A stretch of 64,000 nt of DNA from a virus: positions 1 to 64,000 of the IMG/VR virus record IMGVR_UViG_3300032315_000202. One strand, given 5' to 3'. This document shows, one piece after another, positions 25,250 through 33,885 of this stretch. Every line of letters begins with the position of its first letter. Within the stretch, counting starts at the first letter, position 1. The position numbers and the translations under genes are program-made. The notes beneath the pieces are model-generated. The model was not told the DNA's origin, did not search any database, and saw nothing but the letters and a program-made list of their open reading frames with translations.

Positions 25250-26632
25250 TTATGCGTTGTTGATAGTTACGATTGGGTTCGGCTGACCATTGTCTACGTT
25301 CGCAACAGCGGCTGCGTTGAACGATGAAATGACATCCGGGTTAACGTTAGCCAATACCGCAAGACCTGTACCGGAAGCAGTTCCAGTAGCAGTGAATGTG
25401 ATACCAGTCATGTTAGCCATAGCACCGACCGAAGTCCAGTTTGTTGTACCTGCGCTGTAAATTGTGTATACAGTACCGATTACTAGTGAACCAGGAGCAA
25501 CTGTTGCTGGGAATAGTTCACTATCATAGTTGTTGATGCTTGAAACATACTGTGTACCGGAAGCTGCATTAGTTGCGATGATAGACATCGTGTTTGGTGT
25601 CAATGCAGTGTTCGCAACGTTAGCAGTATAAGCTGCACCAGTGATGTTAGTTACTGCACCAGTTACGAGATACTTTGTCTTTCCCTTTTGACGGACAATA
25701 TAGCCCGCTTCTGGAAGTGCCTGAATGAATGGATCACCTAGACCAGTTGGTCCTGTTGCGTTGTTTGCTGATACAGCACCTAAAACAACACGGTTCTGAA
25801 CAGCGTTTGGTGTACCTGTAGCATCTGATAAATCTACTTCTGCGCCACCGCGTGTTGCAGAAACAGTAAAGGCAGCTGCGTTAGCAATTGCCTTAACAAA
25901 GTATGTAGTACCTGTTACTAGACCACCTAAGTTAGCAGTAAATGCAACTGGTGTATTTACTGTCAATGTTTGTGAATTGCCACTTGTACCGATGATGTTA
26001 CCGGTGTTAGCTGTGTTAGCAACTGCAATAGTCAAGTTACCTTTTGTTGCTGTACCGGTACCTAATAGATTTACGTTATTACTTGCATCAATTGCAAACA
26101 AGATAGAACCTGTTGCCAAATTTGCGAAGTCAGTACCAAGACCAACTACAACGTTGCTCCCAGTGTCAGCATAGACTGTACCGGTGCCATTGACACCAAA
26201 TGCCACGTTACAAAGAACTTGCTTACCGTAGATACCTGTGTTGCCACCGACTACGCCGTATGTGTTAGAGTTCGTTGCCGGGAAACCTGCGCCGCCGACT
26301 GGGTTGTTGAAGTATGCATCAACTACTGCGACTGATGCAGCTACAGAACCACCTGATGAGTCTGTTAGTGTTGCCATGACTTGAGGCTGAACACTTAGCT
26401 CTGTTGCAGAAACGTCAAATGTGTTGTTGGATAGAATTGAATTGATATAATAAATTGTACCGGCTACAAGTCCACCGACTGTAGTAGCAACGATGAATGG
26501 CATACCAGCGGCTACGCCGACAGTAGGTGAAGTAGTTAAATTATCTGATACTGTTACGATACTGCCTGCTTCGGCTGTATCAGTGATGGTCAAGATTGCT
26601 TGAGCCTTCGCGATTTTTAGTGGGCGTCCCAT
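25250..26632 (-). CDS. Beta-rich virion decoration or fibre protein (460 aa)
   Basis: Ser/Thr/Gly/Ala-rich with repeated strand units such as GLVAGTIYYINSIL, GLVTGTTYFVKAI and VIGTVYTIYSAG, followed by TNWTSVGA and TGITFTATG. These resemble repeats of head-decoration or fibre proteins in T4-like marine phages. No catalytic motif. AAGGAG lies before the ATG at 26632; a late box at 26713-26720 and a short leader reading frame precede it. Confidence 0.7.
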   Translation of the reverse strand: MGRPLKIAKAQAILTITDTAEAGSIVTVSDNLTTSPTVGVAAGMPFIVATTVGGLVAGTIYYINSILSNNTFDVSATELSVQPQVMATLTDSSGGSVAASVAVVDAYFNNPVGGAGFPATNSNTYGVVGGNTGIYGKQVLCNVAFGVNGTGTVYADTGSNVVVGLGTDFANLATGSILFAIDASNNVNLLGTGTATKGNLTIAVANTANTGNIIGTSGNSQTLTVNTPVAFTANLGGLVTGTTYFVKAIANAAAFTVSATRGGAEVDLSDATGTPNAVQNRVVLGAVSANNATGPTGLGDPFIQALPEAGYIVRQKGKTKYLVTGAVTNITGAAYTANVANTALTPNTMSIIATNAASGTQYVSSINNYDSELFPATVAPGSLVIGTVYTIYSAGTTNWTSVGAMANMTGITFTATGTASGTGLAVLANVNPDVISSFNAAAVANVDNGQPNPIVTINNA

Positions 26633-26658
26633 TTGTTTTCTCCTTATGGTTGCGAGTT

Positions 26659-26685
26659 CTAGTCGCTACGCAGTGGGTGCTGCAT
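26659..26685 (-). other. Possible 8-codon leader reading frame (MQHPLRSD)
   Basis: Located between the late box and the virion gene at 26632. AAGGAG lies 5 nt before its ATG, as good a ribosome site as the main gene has. It ends with TAG 26 nt before the main ATG. Confidence 0.35.
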
Positions 26686-26712
26686 AAGTTCTCCTTGTGA
26701 GAACGTATGATG

Positions 26713-26720
26713 TATTTAGC
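26713..26720 (-). promoter_or_regulatory. Late promoter box GCTAAATA
   Basis: Minus-strand box 80 nt before the ATG at 26632. Confidence 0.6.
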
Positions 26721-26736
26721 TTTATTGCGTAAAAAC

Positions 26737-27294
26737 TTATTGAGTTGGTCCCCCGTTTGCCGGAGTCGCGAGAACACCAGAAGTACCGGTATTAGCATGA
26801 GGAGCACCAAGTTCAGTGATGGTAAACAAACTATTTGCACCTGCAACAGATAGATATGATACCACGTTTCCCTGTCCAACAATCACGCTATTGAGAGTAG
26901 TGTTGGGTGGAACAAACTGACTATTAGCGTTTGCTACACTATAAGCAACACCGTATGGGTTATATCTTGCATTAGCTCCGCTGATCGCTACTAAAGCGTT
27001 AGCAGCTAGTACTAAGCTAGTGTTGTTAGCAATTGATTGTACGATACCCACCGAGTTACCACCTGTGTTTCCGATCCATGCACCCACATTTAACTCAGTA
27101 GTGAACGATGTACCTGACCCTGTAATTACGTTGCTGTTTGTAGCGCAAGTGACTGTACCAGTCAGTGCTACGTTCGGGAAACTAGTAGTGTACTGAATCC
27201 CAACATTTGATGTAGCAATCCTCACCCTATCCGTAGCAATGTTTGCTGATGCTGACGGCGAAGCTGAGTTTGCTGTATATGCGTATGATGCCAT
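26737..27294 (-). CDS. Small beta-rich virion protein (185 aa)
   Basis: Rich in Ala, Asn, Ser, Thr and Val with no charged core, as in marine phage virion proteins. It contains GTVTCATNSNVITGSGTSFTTELNVGAWI, a beta-hairpin type common in fibre and decoration proteins (GTSF-T-x-L-x-V-G). Proteins of this size and composition are common next to fibre genes. AAAGGA before the ATG; the start is 17 nt after the stop of the fibre gene at 27312, so co-transcribed. Confidence 0.65.
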   Translation of the reverse strand: MASYAYTANSASPSASANIATDRVRIATSNVGIQYTTSFPNVALTGTVTCATNSNVITGSGTSFTTELNVGAWIGNTGGNSVGIVQSIANNTSLVLAANALVAISGANARYNPYGVAYSVANANSQFVPPNTTLNSVIVGQGNVVSYLSVAGANSLFTITELGAPHANTGTSGVLATPANGGPTQ

Positions 27295-27311
27295 TTTATT
27301 ATCCTTTTAAA

Positions 27312-29006
27312 TTAAGCGAACGTTGCGCCAACAGTGTACCATTGAGTGCCACTAGTCGCGTAATATTGTATACTTGCACCCGAAACGTGTGAATATGCAG
27401 CATTCGTTGAACCGCTATTAACGGCTCCACCTGTTGCCGGGTAAACATTAAGAGTATTAGCACTGGTATTATTAACAATTAATACTATACCGGCGACTGC
27501 GGTTGGAAGCAATACTCCGTTTGCCCCAGAAGAAACTGTACTGACAACATTAATCTCTTTGGTCAATGCTGTTGCAGTACCCTGTGTTGAGCCTGCTGCC
27601 GTAATGCCAGTTGTGATCGAACGAATATGATAAGAAGTCGCTACTAGGTTACCGCCTGTTATGTTGCCGTTCACTGCTAACGTTTGGGTGGTCAAAAGTC
27701 CAGTTGCTGCATTGAAAGAAATGTTAGCGTTAGATGCAAGTGCGTAGTTTGCACTAGTGTTGGCGCTCACAAATACCGGGTAGAAGGTACCGGTTGTCTG
27801 CGTAGTCACTGCGCCGAAATCTGAAACATTTGCATGTGCGACATTGAGGTTCGCTACACGAGTAGTTGACACGACTTGAATAGGGGCAGTACCAGTATCT
27901 GCAATGTTTGAAAATAACCTAGTTCCAGTCACGAGACCGGCTGAGTTCAAGTTGCCAACGTTTGCATTGCCGTTAACAGTTAATAATGTTGCAACGCTAT
28001 CATACGTGAGAGCAGCACTACCTGCCAAAGTTCCCCCGCTGTTAAACTGAATCGCGTTAGCAGGAGGGGAAGCAGCAAGAACTCCGCCGGACCCACCCAC
28101 GTTAGCGATAGCTCTACCCCCTTGTTGATAAACATTGGCTGTTAAACCGCTGGTAGTTTGTAAAGAAAGGATGTTTGAAGCATTCCCGTCAGCAGACGTT
28201 GCGATTCTTATTGTAGTTCCGGTTGGCTTGTCATACACATAGTATGTGGTGTTTGCGGTAATACCGCTAGTTGACATGTTGCCGATGAAGGACACTGCTG
28301 CATTAGCAGTGAACTGTGTTGAATTTCCTATTGTAACTCGATTAGTAGTTACTGTTGTTGCACTGACGTTAGTATATGCATATGCAGAGTATGCGGACGA
28401 GTCTACCGGAGTGCTTAATCCAGAGTCAGAATAGAGTGAGAATGTGTTTGAAGTAAGCACATTGGCGTAATAAGAATTACCATTTAGTTCAACCATTCCC
28501 TGTGCATCGGTGATCGTTACCCTAGAACCATCAGTGAAGAAGTTGTTTCCTGTCGTGGTAACAACAGCGGGGTTAGCTTTTGTTACGTTCTCGATGCCGG
28601 CAGTGATTGTTGCTTTGGGCGTCCAAGAAAGATTACCTGTACCGTCAGTCTGCAACACATAGCCACTGGCGCCGCCGTCGAGCTTAACATTACTCGCATC
28701 ACCTAGTGTGATCAGCCCGCCGGCGTTCCCGCCGCGATTTACCCAATTGGTGCCGTCGAACGCTAGGACTTCTCCGTTAGCAAGAGAAGATGCAGTAATG
28801 TTGATATTTCCTACAGCACCGTCAATCTGGCTAAAACTGATAGCGGAATACCCAGTAAGTACTTCAACGTTTTCATTCGGTGTTATCTTACCGATGAAAA
28901 GGCGTTTCTGGTCTGACGCCCAACCAAATTCGGCTTCATCTAATTGCGGTAGGTCTACTAAGTTACCCGACCGCTGCTGTATCTTCGAAATTTGTAAAAT
29001 CGCCAT
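27312..29006 (-). CDS. Tail fibre protein (564 aa)
   Basis: The first 45 residues, MAILQISKIQQRSGNLVDLP then EAEFGWASDQKRLFIGK, form the conserved attachment module of many phage fibres and tropism proteins. The rest is fibre-type repeats, including SGYVLQTDGTGNLSWTPK, GNSTQFTANAAVSF and NGNANVGNLNSAGLV. The C-terminus GASIQYYATSGTQWYTVGAT is a trimer-tip-like end. Probably a host-binding fibre. A late box lies 30 nt upstream (29037-29044). Confidence 0.8.
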   Translation of the reverse strand: MAILQISKIQQRSGNLVDLPQLDEAEFGWASDQKRLFIGKITPNENVEVLTGYSAISFSQIDGAVGNINITASSLANGEVLAFDGTNWVNRGGNAGGLITLGDASNVKLDGGASGYVLQTDGTGNLSWTPKATITAGIENVTKANPAVVTTTGNNFFTDGSRVTITDAQGMVELNGNSYYANVLTSNTFSLYSDSGLSTPVDSSAYSAYAYTNVSATTVTTNRVTIGNSTQFTANAAVSFIGNMSTSGITANTTYYVYDKPTGTTIRIATSADGNASNILSLQTTSGLTANVYQQGGRAIANVGGSGGVLAASPPANAIQFNSGGTLAGSAALTYDSVATLLTVNGNANVGNLNSAGLVTGTRLFSNIADTGTAPIQVVSTTRVANLNVAHANVSDFGAVTTQTTGTFYPVFVSANTSANYALASNANISFNAATGLLTTQTLAVNGNITGGNLVATSYHIRSITTGITAAGSTQGTATALTKEINVVSTVSSGANGVLLPTAVAGIVLIVNNTSANTLNVYPATGGAVNSGSTNAAYSHVSGASIQYYATSGTQWYTVGATFA

Positions 29007-29036
29007 AAGAGTAATCTTCGTCCATTGATATACTCT

Positions 29037-29044
29037 TATTTATG
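29037..29044 (-). promoter_or_regulatory. Late promoter box CATAAATA (fibre)
   Basis: Minus-strand box 30 nt before the ATG at 29006; it may serve the three genes to 25250. Confidence 0.65.
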
Positions 29045-29063
29045 CTTTACGTATTCGAAATCC

Positions 29064-29777
29064 TCATAAGAATTTGGTGTAGTATTGTTCTAATCTTTTG
29101 TACCACATGTCAGTGTACTTGTCAAACTCGTTGCCCTCAACGATGAACTCTAAGTATTCAGGTTTAGTCAACAAACCGGCTACTAGTTCGGGCTTGACAC
29201 ACATAAAGATAACGCCCTTGCGTATCTTCGTGTTGTAGACTTCGTTGTGTGCTAGAGCATATGCACAGGTCTGAACAAAGTAGTCATCGATCCATTCTCG
29301 CTTCTTTACTTTGTTTGATTGCTTGTGGTCCATAATGGCTTCATCGCCGTCATGTATTCCACACAAGTCTGTGGTTCCTGCATAGACTTCGGGAAAATAC
29401 AAAGAGACTTCAGTACCCCAAAACTCATCGCACTTAGTCAACCCCTGTTCGATGATTTGAGTAGCCATCAGATGACTCTGCTGACTGTAAGGATTGCTGC
29501 CGGGTTCGCCGCGTTTGTCTTCTCTGATGAAGTCTTCGATCCACTTATGCATACGAGTCCCCCTGCCCGCTGCTTCAGTGGTGATCTCCTGCGCTTTTTT
29601 GTGACCAACTCGCTTTCGCCAGTTTTCTAATGCTTGCTTAGATTCTTCTGACTTAGTTGCGTCTAGGATAGTCGTTACGCTGGGAACTTTAAACCCGTCG
29701 GGAGTGATATATCTGCGAGAGCCGTCGATGTTTACTTTGTTTAATTGTTGATACGGGAACTTATTTGTTATTGCCAT
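29064..29777 (-). CDS. PD-(D/E)XK exonuclease (RecB/Cas4-like)
   Basis: 237 residues. VPSVTTILDATKSEESKQ and GRGTRMHKWIEDF form the RecB-family N-terminal motif. YAGTTDLCGIHDGDEAIMDHKQS gives the catalytic D ... D-x-K, and QTCAYALAH is motif QxxxY. Such single-domain nucleases in phages act in recombination or degradation of host DNA. A good sigma70-like promoter ends 5 nt before the ATG, so it is early and apparently leaderless, although it lies among late genes. Confidence 0.88.
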   Translation of the reverse strand: MAITNKFPYQQLNKVNIDGSRRYITPDGFKVPSVTTILDATKSEESKQALENWRKRVGHKKAQEITTEAAGRGTRMHKWIEDFIREDKRGEPGSNPYSQQSHLMATQIIEQGLTKCDEFWGTEVSLYFPEVYAGTTDLCGIHDGDEAIMDHKQSNKVKKREWIDDYFVQTCAYALAHNEVYNTKIRKGVIFMCVKPELVAGLLTKPEYLEFIVEGNEFDKYTDMWYKRLEQYYTKFL

Positions 29778-29782
29778 GTGTT

Positions 29783-29810
29783 ATTATATCACAGCTAGTT
29801 AAAAAATCAA
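29783..29810 (-). promoter_or_regulatory. Early promoter (exonuclease)
   Basis: TTGATT (29810-29805), 16-nt spacer, consensus TATAAT (29788-29783), then 5 nt to the ATG at 29777. Confidence 0.75.
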
Positions 29811-29819
29811 CTGAATTGG

Positions 29820-30152
29820 TTAAGTTTTCATCGCGCGTTTAGCCATATTTGCAACTATCTTATCGTTGTCTGGAGTGGCTGGTTTATCTATAGTGTCTTC
29901 TTTTTGGCCTTTGAATACCACGCGGTCACCTTGAATATTCTTAATCAACCCTTTGAGCGGGGGAGTCTTGATCATGTTGTATAGATCGTTGACATCTAGA
30001 ATAACGTCGTAATCCTGAAAGTAATCCAAAAGCTCATCCACGGTGTAATCGTCTCCGATCTCGCCGTTGTCCAAATCATCTTTTAATTGATTGGTAAGAG
30101 CGACGATCTTCGCCACAGTAGCGTTGTCTTCGTCGAATTCAAAGAGGCGCAT
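29820..30152 (-). CDS. Small acidic conserved protein (110 aa)
   Basis: Begins MRLFEFDEDNATVAKIVAL, then acidic helices and YDVILDVNDLYNMIKTPPLKGLIKNI. Position next to the acidic 235-residue protein suggests head assembly, for example a prohead core part; this is inference. Starts 2 nt after the stop at 30155 with no clear ribosome site. Confidence 0.65.
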   Translation of the reverse strand: MRLFEFDEDNATVAKIVALTNQLKDDLDNGEIGDDYTVDELLDYFQDYDVILDVNDLYNMIKTPPLKGLIKNIQGDRVVFKGQKEDTIDKPATPDNDKIVANMAKRAMKT

Positions 30153-30154
30153 TG

Positions 30155-30862
30155 TTATCGCTTTGCGCGGCCAACATTACCTGTCTGCATGTCTGGCTCT
30201 TCTTCCGGAACAGGTGGAAGTTCTTCCGGAGCAGGCGGAAGTTCAGCCATTGCATCAGCACCCGCTGCTGCATCTACATCCATCTCGTCTTCTACGCTAT
30301 CTAAGCCTGAATCGAAGCCGGAATCGAAGCCAGCATCGGCTTGGCCTGTGAGGCCGTTCAACGCAGATTGTAGTGCATTCTTAGTTTCCAATAGTGTAGT
30401 GTTAAGAGTAGCCAGAGAACCTGACACTTGTCCGTTGAATTGAGTGCTTTCGTTGGCACCGATTTCTGATTGAATCGAATCGACAAGAGCAGGAAGTTCC
30501 TTAACAAGCATGTCATTGGTGTCTTCGTACATCTTCTGAATTGAGTCAACCATGTCTTGAGCAGCAAGGATGACCTGTGATCTTTCTACTTCTTCGTTTT
30601 CGAAAACAATGCGAGGAGTCTTGATAGTTCTGAGATATTGAGTTAGAGCCTGTTCCATGAACAATGCCTTCAGATATGCGGGATTATTCTGAGTCTTATA
30701 GAAGTTTGCTGACTTCTTTGACTCTCTGAGCAAGTTGGTTACTTTGTTCAGCATAGCGCGGGCGCGAGGTCCGTTCAATGCAGATACGTCAACTCCAAGA
30801 GCAAAGTTTTCCTTCAGTGCCCTTGCTGCAACATTCTTGTTATCTAAATCATTAAGTTTCAT
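30155..30862 (-). CDS. Putative prohead core/scaffold-like protein (235 aa)
   Basis: Unknown, but architecture resembles T4 core proteins. An N-terminal MKLNDLDNKNVAARALKENF (L-K-E, a possible protease site) leads into a helical middle. The C-terminal 60 residues are very acidic (DSGFDSGLDSVEDEMDVD, then PPAPEELPPVPEEEPD). Late box at 30888-30895, GGAAGAG 7 nt before ATG. Followed after 2 nt by the 110-aa gene, co-expressed. Confidence 0.65.
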   Translation of the reverse strand: MKLNDLDNKNVAARALKENFALGVDVSALNGPRARAMLNKVTNLLRESKKSANFYKTQNNPAYLKALFMEQALTQYLRTIKTPRIVFENEEVERSQVILAAQDMVDSIQKMYEDTNDMLVKELPALVDSIQSEIGANESTQFNGQVSGSLATLNTTLLETKNALQSALNGLTGQADAGFDSGFDSGLDSVEDEMDVDAAAGADAMAELPPAPEELPPVPEEEPDMQTGNVGRAKR

Positions 30863-30887
30863 GGTTGGCTCTTCCGTTTTGATAATG

Positions 30888-30895
30888 TATTTATC
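30888..30895 (-). promoter_or_regulatory. Late promoter box GATAAATA
   Basis: 25 nt before the ATG at 30862; leader contains GGAAGAG. Confidence 0.7.
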
Positions 30896-31376
30896 ACAGA
30901 CATCTAAGTTTTGTTTGGTTAGTCCGATTAAACTTGCTAGTCTGTATCATCTTAGAACTATTTATATAAGATTTGATCTCGTCTAGGATTTGCCTTCTTT
31001 TTCGAGTACCCTCTTGCAACTTGACCACGTAAAGCCATTTAGAATCTTGGCCCAAATGCTTACGCAACAGTTGTCTATGTATTAGCAACTCAGTATAAAT
31101 GCTAGACAACTGTAAGTCTAAGGCTTGCACCCTGTTAGCTTCTCGTGTCTTGCCCGCATGATGCAAGGTGCACCAGGCTACTGCATTACGTATAGTTTCA
31201 AACTCAATCGTGACACCTTTACTAAAAACTTTAAGCCATCCTTGATTAGTAGGTACAATAGTGTATTTTCCAAACAGAGAATATCTGCCGGTTTGATCCT
31301 TAGTAATCAATACTTCTTTAAGATCAGACTTCAACTCGTCTTCGAAAAATTGATTTAGCTTGATTTCAGTTTTCAT
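30894..31376 (-). CDS. Conserved hypothetical protein (160 aa)
   Basis: Not recognised. Mixed alpha/beta with YSLFGKYTIVPTNQGWLKVF, AVAWCTLHHAGKTREANRV and a long C-terminal helix rich in Lys/Arg. I recall similar proteins (W-C-x-x-H-x-x-K motif) in T4-like plankton phages, without function. Its ATG shares one base with the stop of the upstream gene (TAATG), and GGTAAGG is nearby, so it is translationally coupled. Confidence 0.65.
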   Translation of the reverse strand: MKTEIKLNQFFEDELKSDLKEVLITKDQTGRYSLFGKYTIVPTNQGWLKVFSKGVTIEFETIRNAVAWCTLHHAGKTREANRVQALDLQLSSIYTELLIHRQLLRKHLGQDSKWLYVVKLQEGTRKRRQILDEIKSYINSSKMIQTSKFNRTNQTKLRCL

Positions 31377-31819
31377 TACCTTACCTCAAAATAAATGTTT
31401 TTTAGCTCTTCGGTAGTATCCATATAAGTAGGTAAATTACCTACTTGATTTGGACAGAGTATCATAGGAACACCGTTGCAGTCACTATACAGTGACCCTA
31501 AGGGTTCTGTCCCTTTATCAAATACGCTAGTGTGTTGAACTTCAAATTCAAAATTCCAGCAATAGCTAATGGTATCTTCGTTTGGAGTGTAGAGAAATCC
31601 AAAGAGATTGAATTCATGATCAGTCATTTCTATTCTAGCAGGAAATCTAACGACTTCAGGCTGAGAACGCATAGAAACGACTTGTAATATGGTATCAAAA
31701 TTACACTGAGTGTTGCGCTTTCGCAACCATCCCTCAATATCATCCTGATTTGGTTTGGAACGATTCATCACCCCAGTCTGGGTTATGTCAAAAAGAGTAT
31801 AACAACACAGGCGATGCAT
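31376..31819 (-). CDS. Conserved hypothetical protein (147 aa)
   Basis: MHRLCCYTLFDITQTGV starts the protein; then DIEGWLRKRNTQCNFDTILQVV, a beta-rich middle and FLYTPNEDTISYCWNFEFEV. I use the ATG at 31819, since the upstream in-frame alternative lies inside the late box. The box TCTAAATA ends 5 nt before this ATG; no ribosome site. Function unknown; late expression suggests a virion or assembly role. Confidence 0.72.
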   Translation of the reverse strand: MHRLCCYTLFDITQTGVMNRSKPNQDDIEGWLRKRNTQCNFDTILQVVSMRSQPEVVRFPARIEMTDHEFNLFGFLYTPNEDTISYCWNFEFEVQHTSVFDKGTEPLGSLYSDCNGVPMILCPNQVGNLPTYMDTTEELKNIYFEVR

Positions 31820-31824
31820 TTTAG

Positions 31825-31832
31825 TATTTAGA
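31825..31832 (-). promoter_or_regulatory. Late promoter box TCTAAATA, 5 nt before ATG
   Basis: 31820-31824 separate the box from the ATG at 31819; predicted leaderless. A strong terminator lies just upstream. Confidence 0.7.
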
Positions 31833-31835
31833 GCC

Positions 31836-31868
31836 AAAAAAACCCGGGGATAAATTAATACCCCCGGG
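31836..31868 (-). terminator. Intrinsic terminator after the 31895 gene
   Basis: CCCGGGG (31868-31862 side) and CCCCGGG (31849-31843) form a 7-bp GC stem followed by T7 (31842-31836). It isolates the next late promoter from upstream transcription. Confidence 0.85.
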
Positions 31869-31894
31869 TCTTATTGTAGTAGATGTACTAACTA

Positions 31895-32305
31895 TTAGTT
31901 AGTGAAAGCTGCGGTAGCTGAACCAGTTGTTGTGTTTGCGACACCGGCTGCTGTCAATGCTGCATTGATAGCAGCAACAACGTTTGAGCTTGCACCGAGT
32001 GAGTTGTCTACTGCCCATGAACCAGTTGGGTAAACAGCGAATGCAACAGTATCAGTAGAAGTGTCAGTATACTCATAGATGTAAACAGTTGCAAGCTGCT
32101 GAACTGTTTGAACCATTACGTTCACTTGTGCGCCAGTGAAACCAGATCCGCTCGCTGCTGAGATCGTGAAGAAGTCGAGCTTTGGACCCTGCGGCTGAAC
32201 AGTTGCGCCGGATTGAACTGCGTTTAGACCTGAGTTAGTGTATGATGCTGCGTCTAAGCGTAGAACTGGTAGATAGTCACCGTTTGTTTTTGTAAATTGT
32301 GCCAT
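31895..32305 (-). CDS. Small virion protein (136 aa)
   Basis: MAQFTKTNGDYLPVLRLDAAS start, then Ala/Thr/Val-rich strands (VNVMVQTVQQLATVYIYEYTD, VAFAVYPTGSWAVD) and an Ala-rich end. Composition and late box point to an abundant virion protein, perhaps a head decoration or tail protein. The ATG at 32305 has AAAAGGAAAA upstream; an ATG 42 nt earlier is exactly 5 nt from the late box but would add an unlikely basic extension. Confidence 0.72.
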   Translation of the reverse strand: MAQFTKTNGDYLPVLRLDAASYTNSGLNAVQSGATVQPQGPKLDFFTISAASGSGFTGAQVNVMVQTVQQLATVYIYEYTDTSTDTVAFAVYPTGSWAVDNSLGASSNVVAAINAALTAAGVANTTTGSATAAFTN

Positions 32306-32348
32306 TTTAATTTTCCTTTTAATGTGTGAGATCATTGTCTCATACATT

Positions 32349-32356
32349 TATTTATG
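32349..32356 (-). promoter_or_regulatory. Late promoter box CATAAATA
   Basis: 43 nt before the ATG at 32305; leader contains AAAAGGAAAA. Confidence 0.68.
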
Positions 32357-32392
32357 CTAGGATGAAAAAAAGTCGGTTTTGGGCGCTAGTCT

Positions 32393-33607
32393 CTATGGTT
32401 TAATATTATATTTCTGTGCTAATTTTGGATTAGCCTTAGCTAGAGCTTTTAGTTTTTCTTCTGCTGTATCGGCGCCTTTCGCCGCCGATGTTTGTCCTGT
32501 CTTAGATGCGCCGCTGCCGGATACACCAAAGTCTGTTATACCGTCGGCTGCGACTGGGTTGCCGGCGGGCTGCTGGTTCGTCGCATTAGCTAAGCCTTCT
32601 GGTGAAGTTGATCCTGCAGCCGAGATTGCGTATGCTGCCTTAGCTAACTGCTGGATTGCTCCCTTCCAGTTACCCTTTGGGTAATTAGTTTCAATGGCGC
32701 TAATCAAAGATTTAACTTGTTGCTCTCTCCCGCTCCAGTTAACTCCTTTCATCCATTTCCCAAACCAAGTCATCAAATAGGTAGAAATACTTTGATCAGC
32801 TTCACCGGATTGACTCTCAAATAGTTCAGTAATAATTCCTTCAAAAACAAGGTCCATTTTCTTGAATTCGGTGGTCGCAACTGGGATTGGATTACAACGA
32901 CTTAAGAATACACCTGAGTTCCTAGCACCTTCGTAAAGACGAATTCGAAGACCTAAATTGTCCCATGTTAGCCCGTGTTCTCTGAGCATGTTAGTAATTG
33001 CACGATATACGCTCTGCGTTAAGAATCTTTCGCCAGCTTTACTACTTGCATTCCAAGTAGGAGCGAGTTCACTTACGTCATATCCAGCGTTAGCAAACTT
33101 AAGAATCTTGTTTGCAGCATGAGTCCCGCTCTCTTTATCACCTTTAGCTAGTTTAGCCATGTCACTGTTCAGTTCTGTAGCAAAATTAGCTGGAAGAGGC
33201 TTTGCTCCGGGTTTCGGTTGGAGCCGACGCATTTGTCCTTTAAGATTTTCATAAGGATCAGTTGCGGCTGCATTTTTACCACCGGCAGGAGCAGCAGGGG
33301 GAGCACCGGCAGGAGCAGCAGGGGGAGCCGTGGGCGCTACTTTGGCGGCAGTGTCAGCGTTGTTAGCGGTGTCGGCAGGCGGTGCCTTCGTTGCGGTACC
33401 CGGAACAACTATACCTGATTTAACTGCATTTTGCAAGGAAACAATTGCATCAGCAACAAAGTCTTTAAGGAACAGATCAGACTGTAGTTGAGCTTGTTGA
33501 GTCACCCCCGGCTGGAACATGCTCTTAAGACCGGCCGAGTACACATCAAGGTCTTCGCCCAGAGCTCCTTCATTAAGTTGTGGGTTTTTGAGTTCACTAA
33601 TCTTCAT
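32393..33607 (-). CDS. Putative virion/head protein with Ala-Pro linkers (404 aa)
   Basis: MKISELKNPQLNEGALGEDL start (L-N-E resembles a prohead protease site), then a helical segment, then an Ala/Pro/Gly linker (APPAAPAGAPPAAPAGG). A folded middle has VYRAITNMLREHGLTWDNLG and STYLMTWFGKWMKGVNW. A second disordered Ala/Gly/Ser region precedes a Lys-rich C-terminus. Function unknown; internal head or prohead component is inferred. GAGGAAA before the ATG; the start overlaps the 81-aa gene by 11 nt. Confidence 0.65.
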   Translation of the reverse strand: MKISELKNPQLNEGALGEDLDVYSAGLKSMFQPGVTQQAQLQSDLFLKDFVADAIVSLQNAVKSGIVVPGTATKAPPADTANNADTAAKVAPTAPPAAPAGAPPAAPAGGKNAAATDPYENLKGQMRRLQPKPGAKPLPANFATELNSDMAKLAKGDKESGTHAANKILKFANAGYDVSELAPTWNASSKAGERFLTQSVYRAITNMLREHGLTWDNLGLRIRLYEGARNSGVFLSRCNPIPVATTEFKKMDLVFEGIITELFESQSGEADQSISTYLMTWFGKWMKGVNWSGREQQVKSLISAIETNYPKGNWKGAIQQLAKAAYAISAAGSTSPEGLANATNQQPAGNPVAADGITDFGVSGSGASKTGQTSAAKGADTAEEKLKALAKANPKLAQKYNIKP

Positions 33608-33842
33608 GTTTTTTCCTCAAGCTCTTAGAAAATCTTGCTTGGTCCTTGCTCTTGATAGCACTCAAGAGTTTCTTTTCAAGAAGCTCGGCCTTTTCGGAAG
33701 AATAGTGTTTTTGCATCAACTCAATAAGATGAATTGCACTGGCAATGACATTCGACGCCCGGCTCTCAATGACATGGGAAATGTCACGAGTATCACCGTA
33801 CGCTTGTAGTTCTTCTAAAAGGCTCTTAGTCTTTTTTTGCAT
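33597..33842 (-). CDS. Small helical conserved protein (81 aa)
   Basis: Entirely helical and charged: MQKKTKSLLEELQAYG, VIESRASNVIASAIHLIELM and LLEKKLLSAIKSKDQARF. I recall closely similar proteins in other T4-like plankton phages but no function. AGGA lies before the ATG at 33842. Transcribed from the late box at 33864-33871 with the 404-aa gene. Confidence 0.7.
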   Translation of the reverse strand: MQKKTKSLLEELQAYGDTRDISHVIESRASNVIASAIHLIELMQKHYSSEKAELLEKKLLSAIKSKDQARFSKSLRKKHED

Positions 33843-33863
33843 AGTTTAAGGATCCTATAGTCT

Positions 33864-33871
33864 TATTTAGT
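33864..33871 (-). promoter_or_regulatory. Late promoter box ACTAAATA
   Basis: 21 nt before the ATG at 33842, just downstream of the gp41 stop. Confidence 0.65.
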
Positions 33872-33885
33872 CTAAGAACTTAAAA

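Noticed and set aside
32305-32347. Leaderless start for the 136-aa virion protein
   Set aside because: An ATG does lie 5 nt after the box, but it gives a basic extension and the internal ATG has a strong ribosome site and the conserved MAQFTK start.
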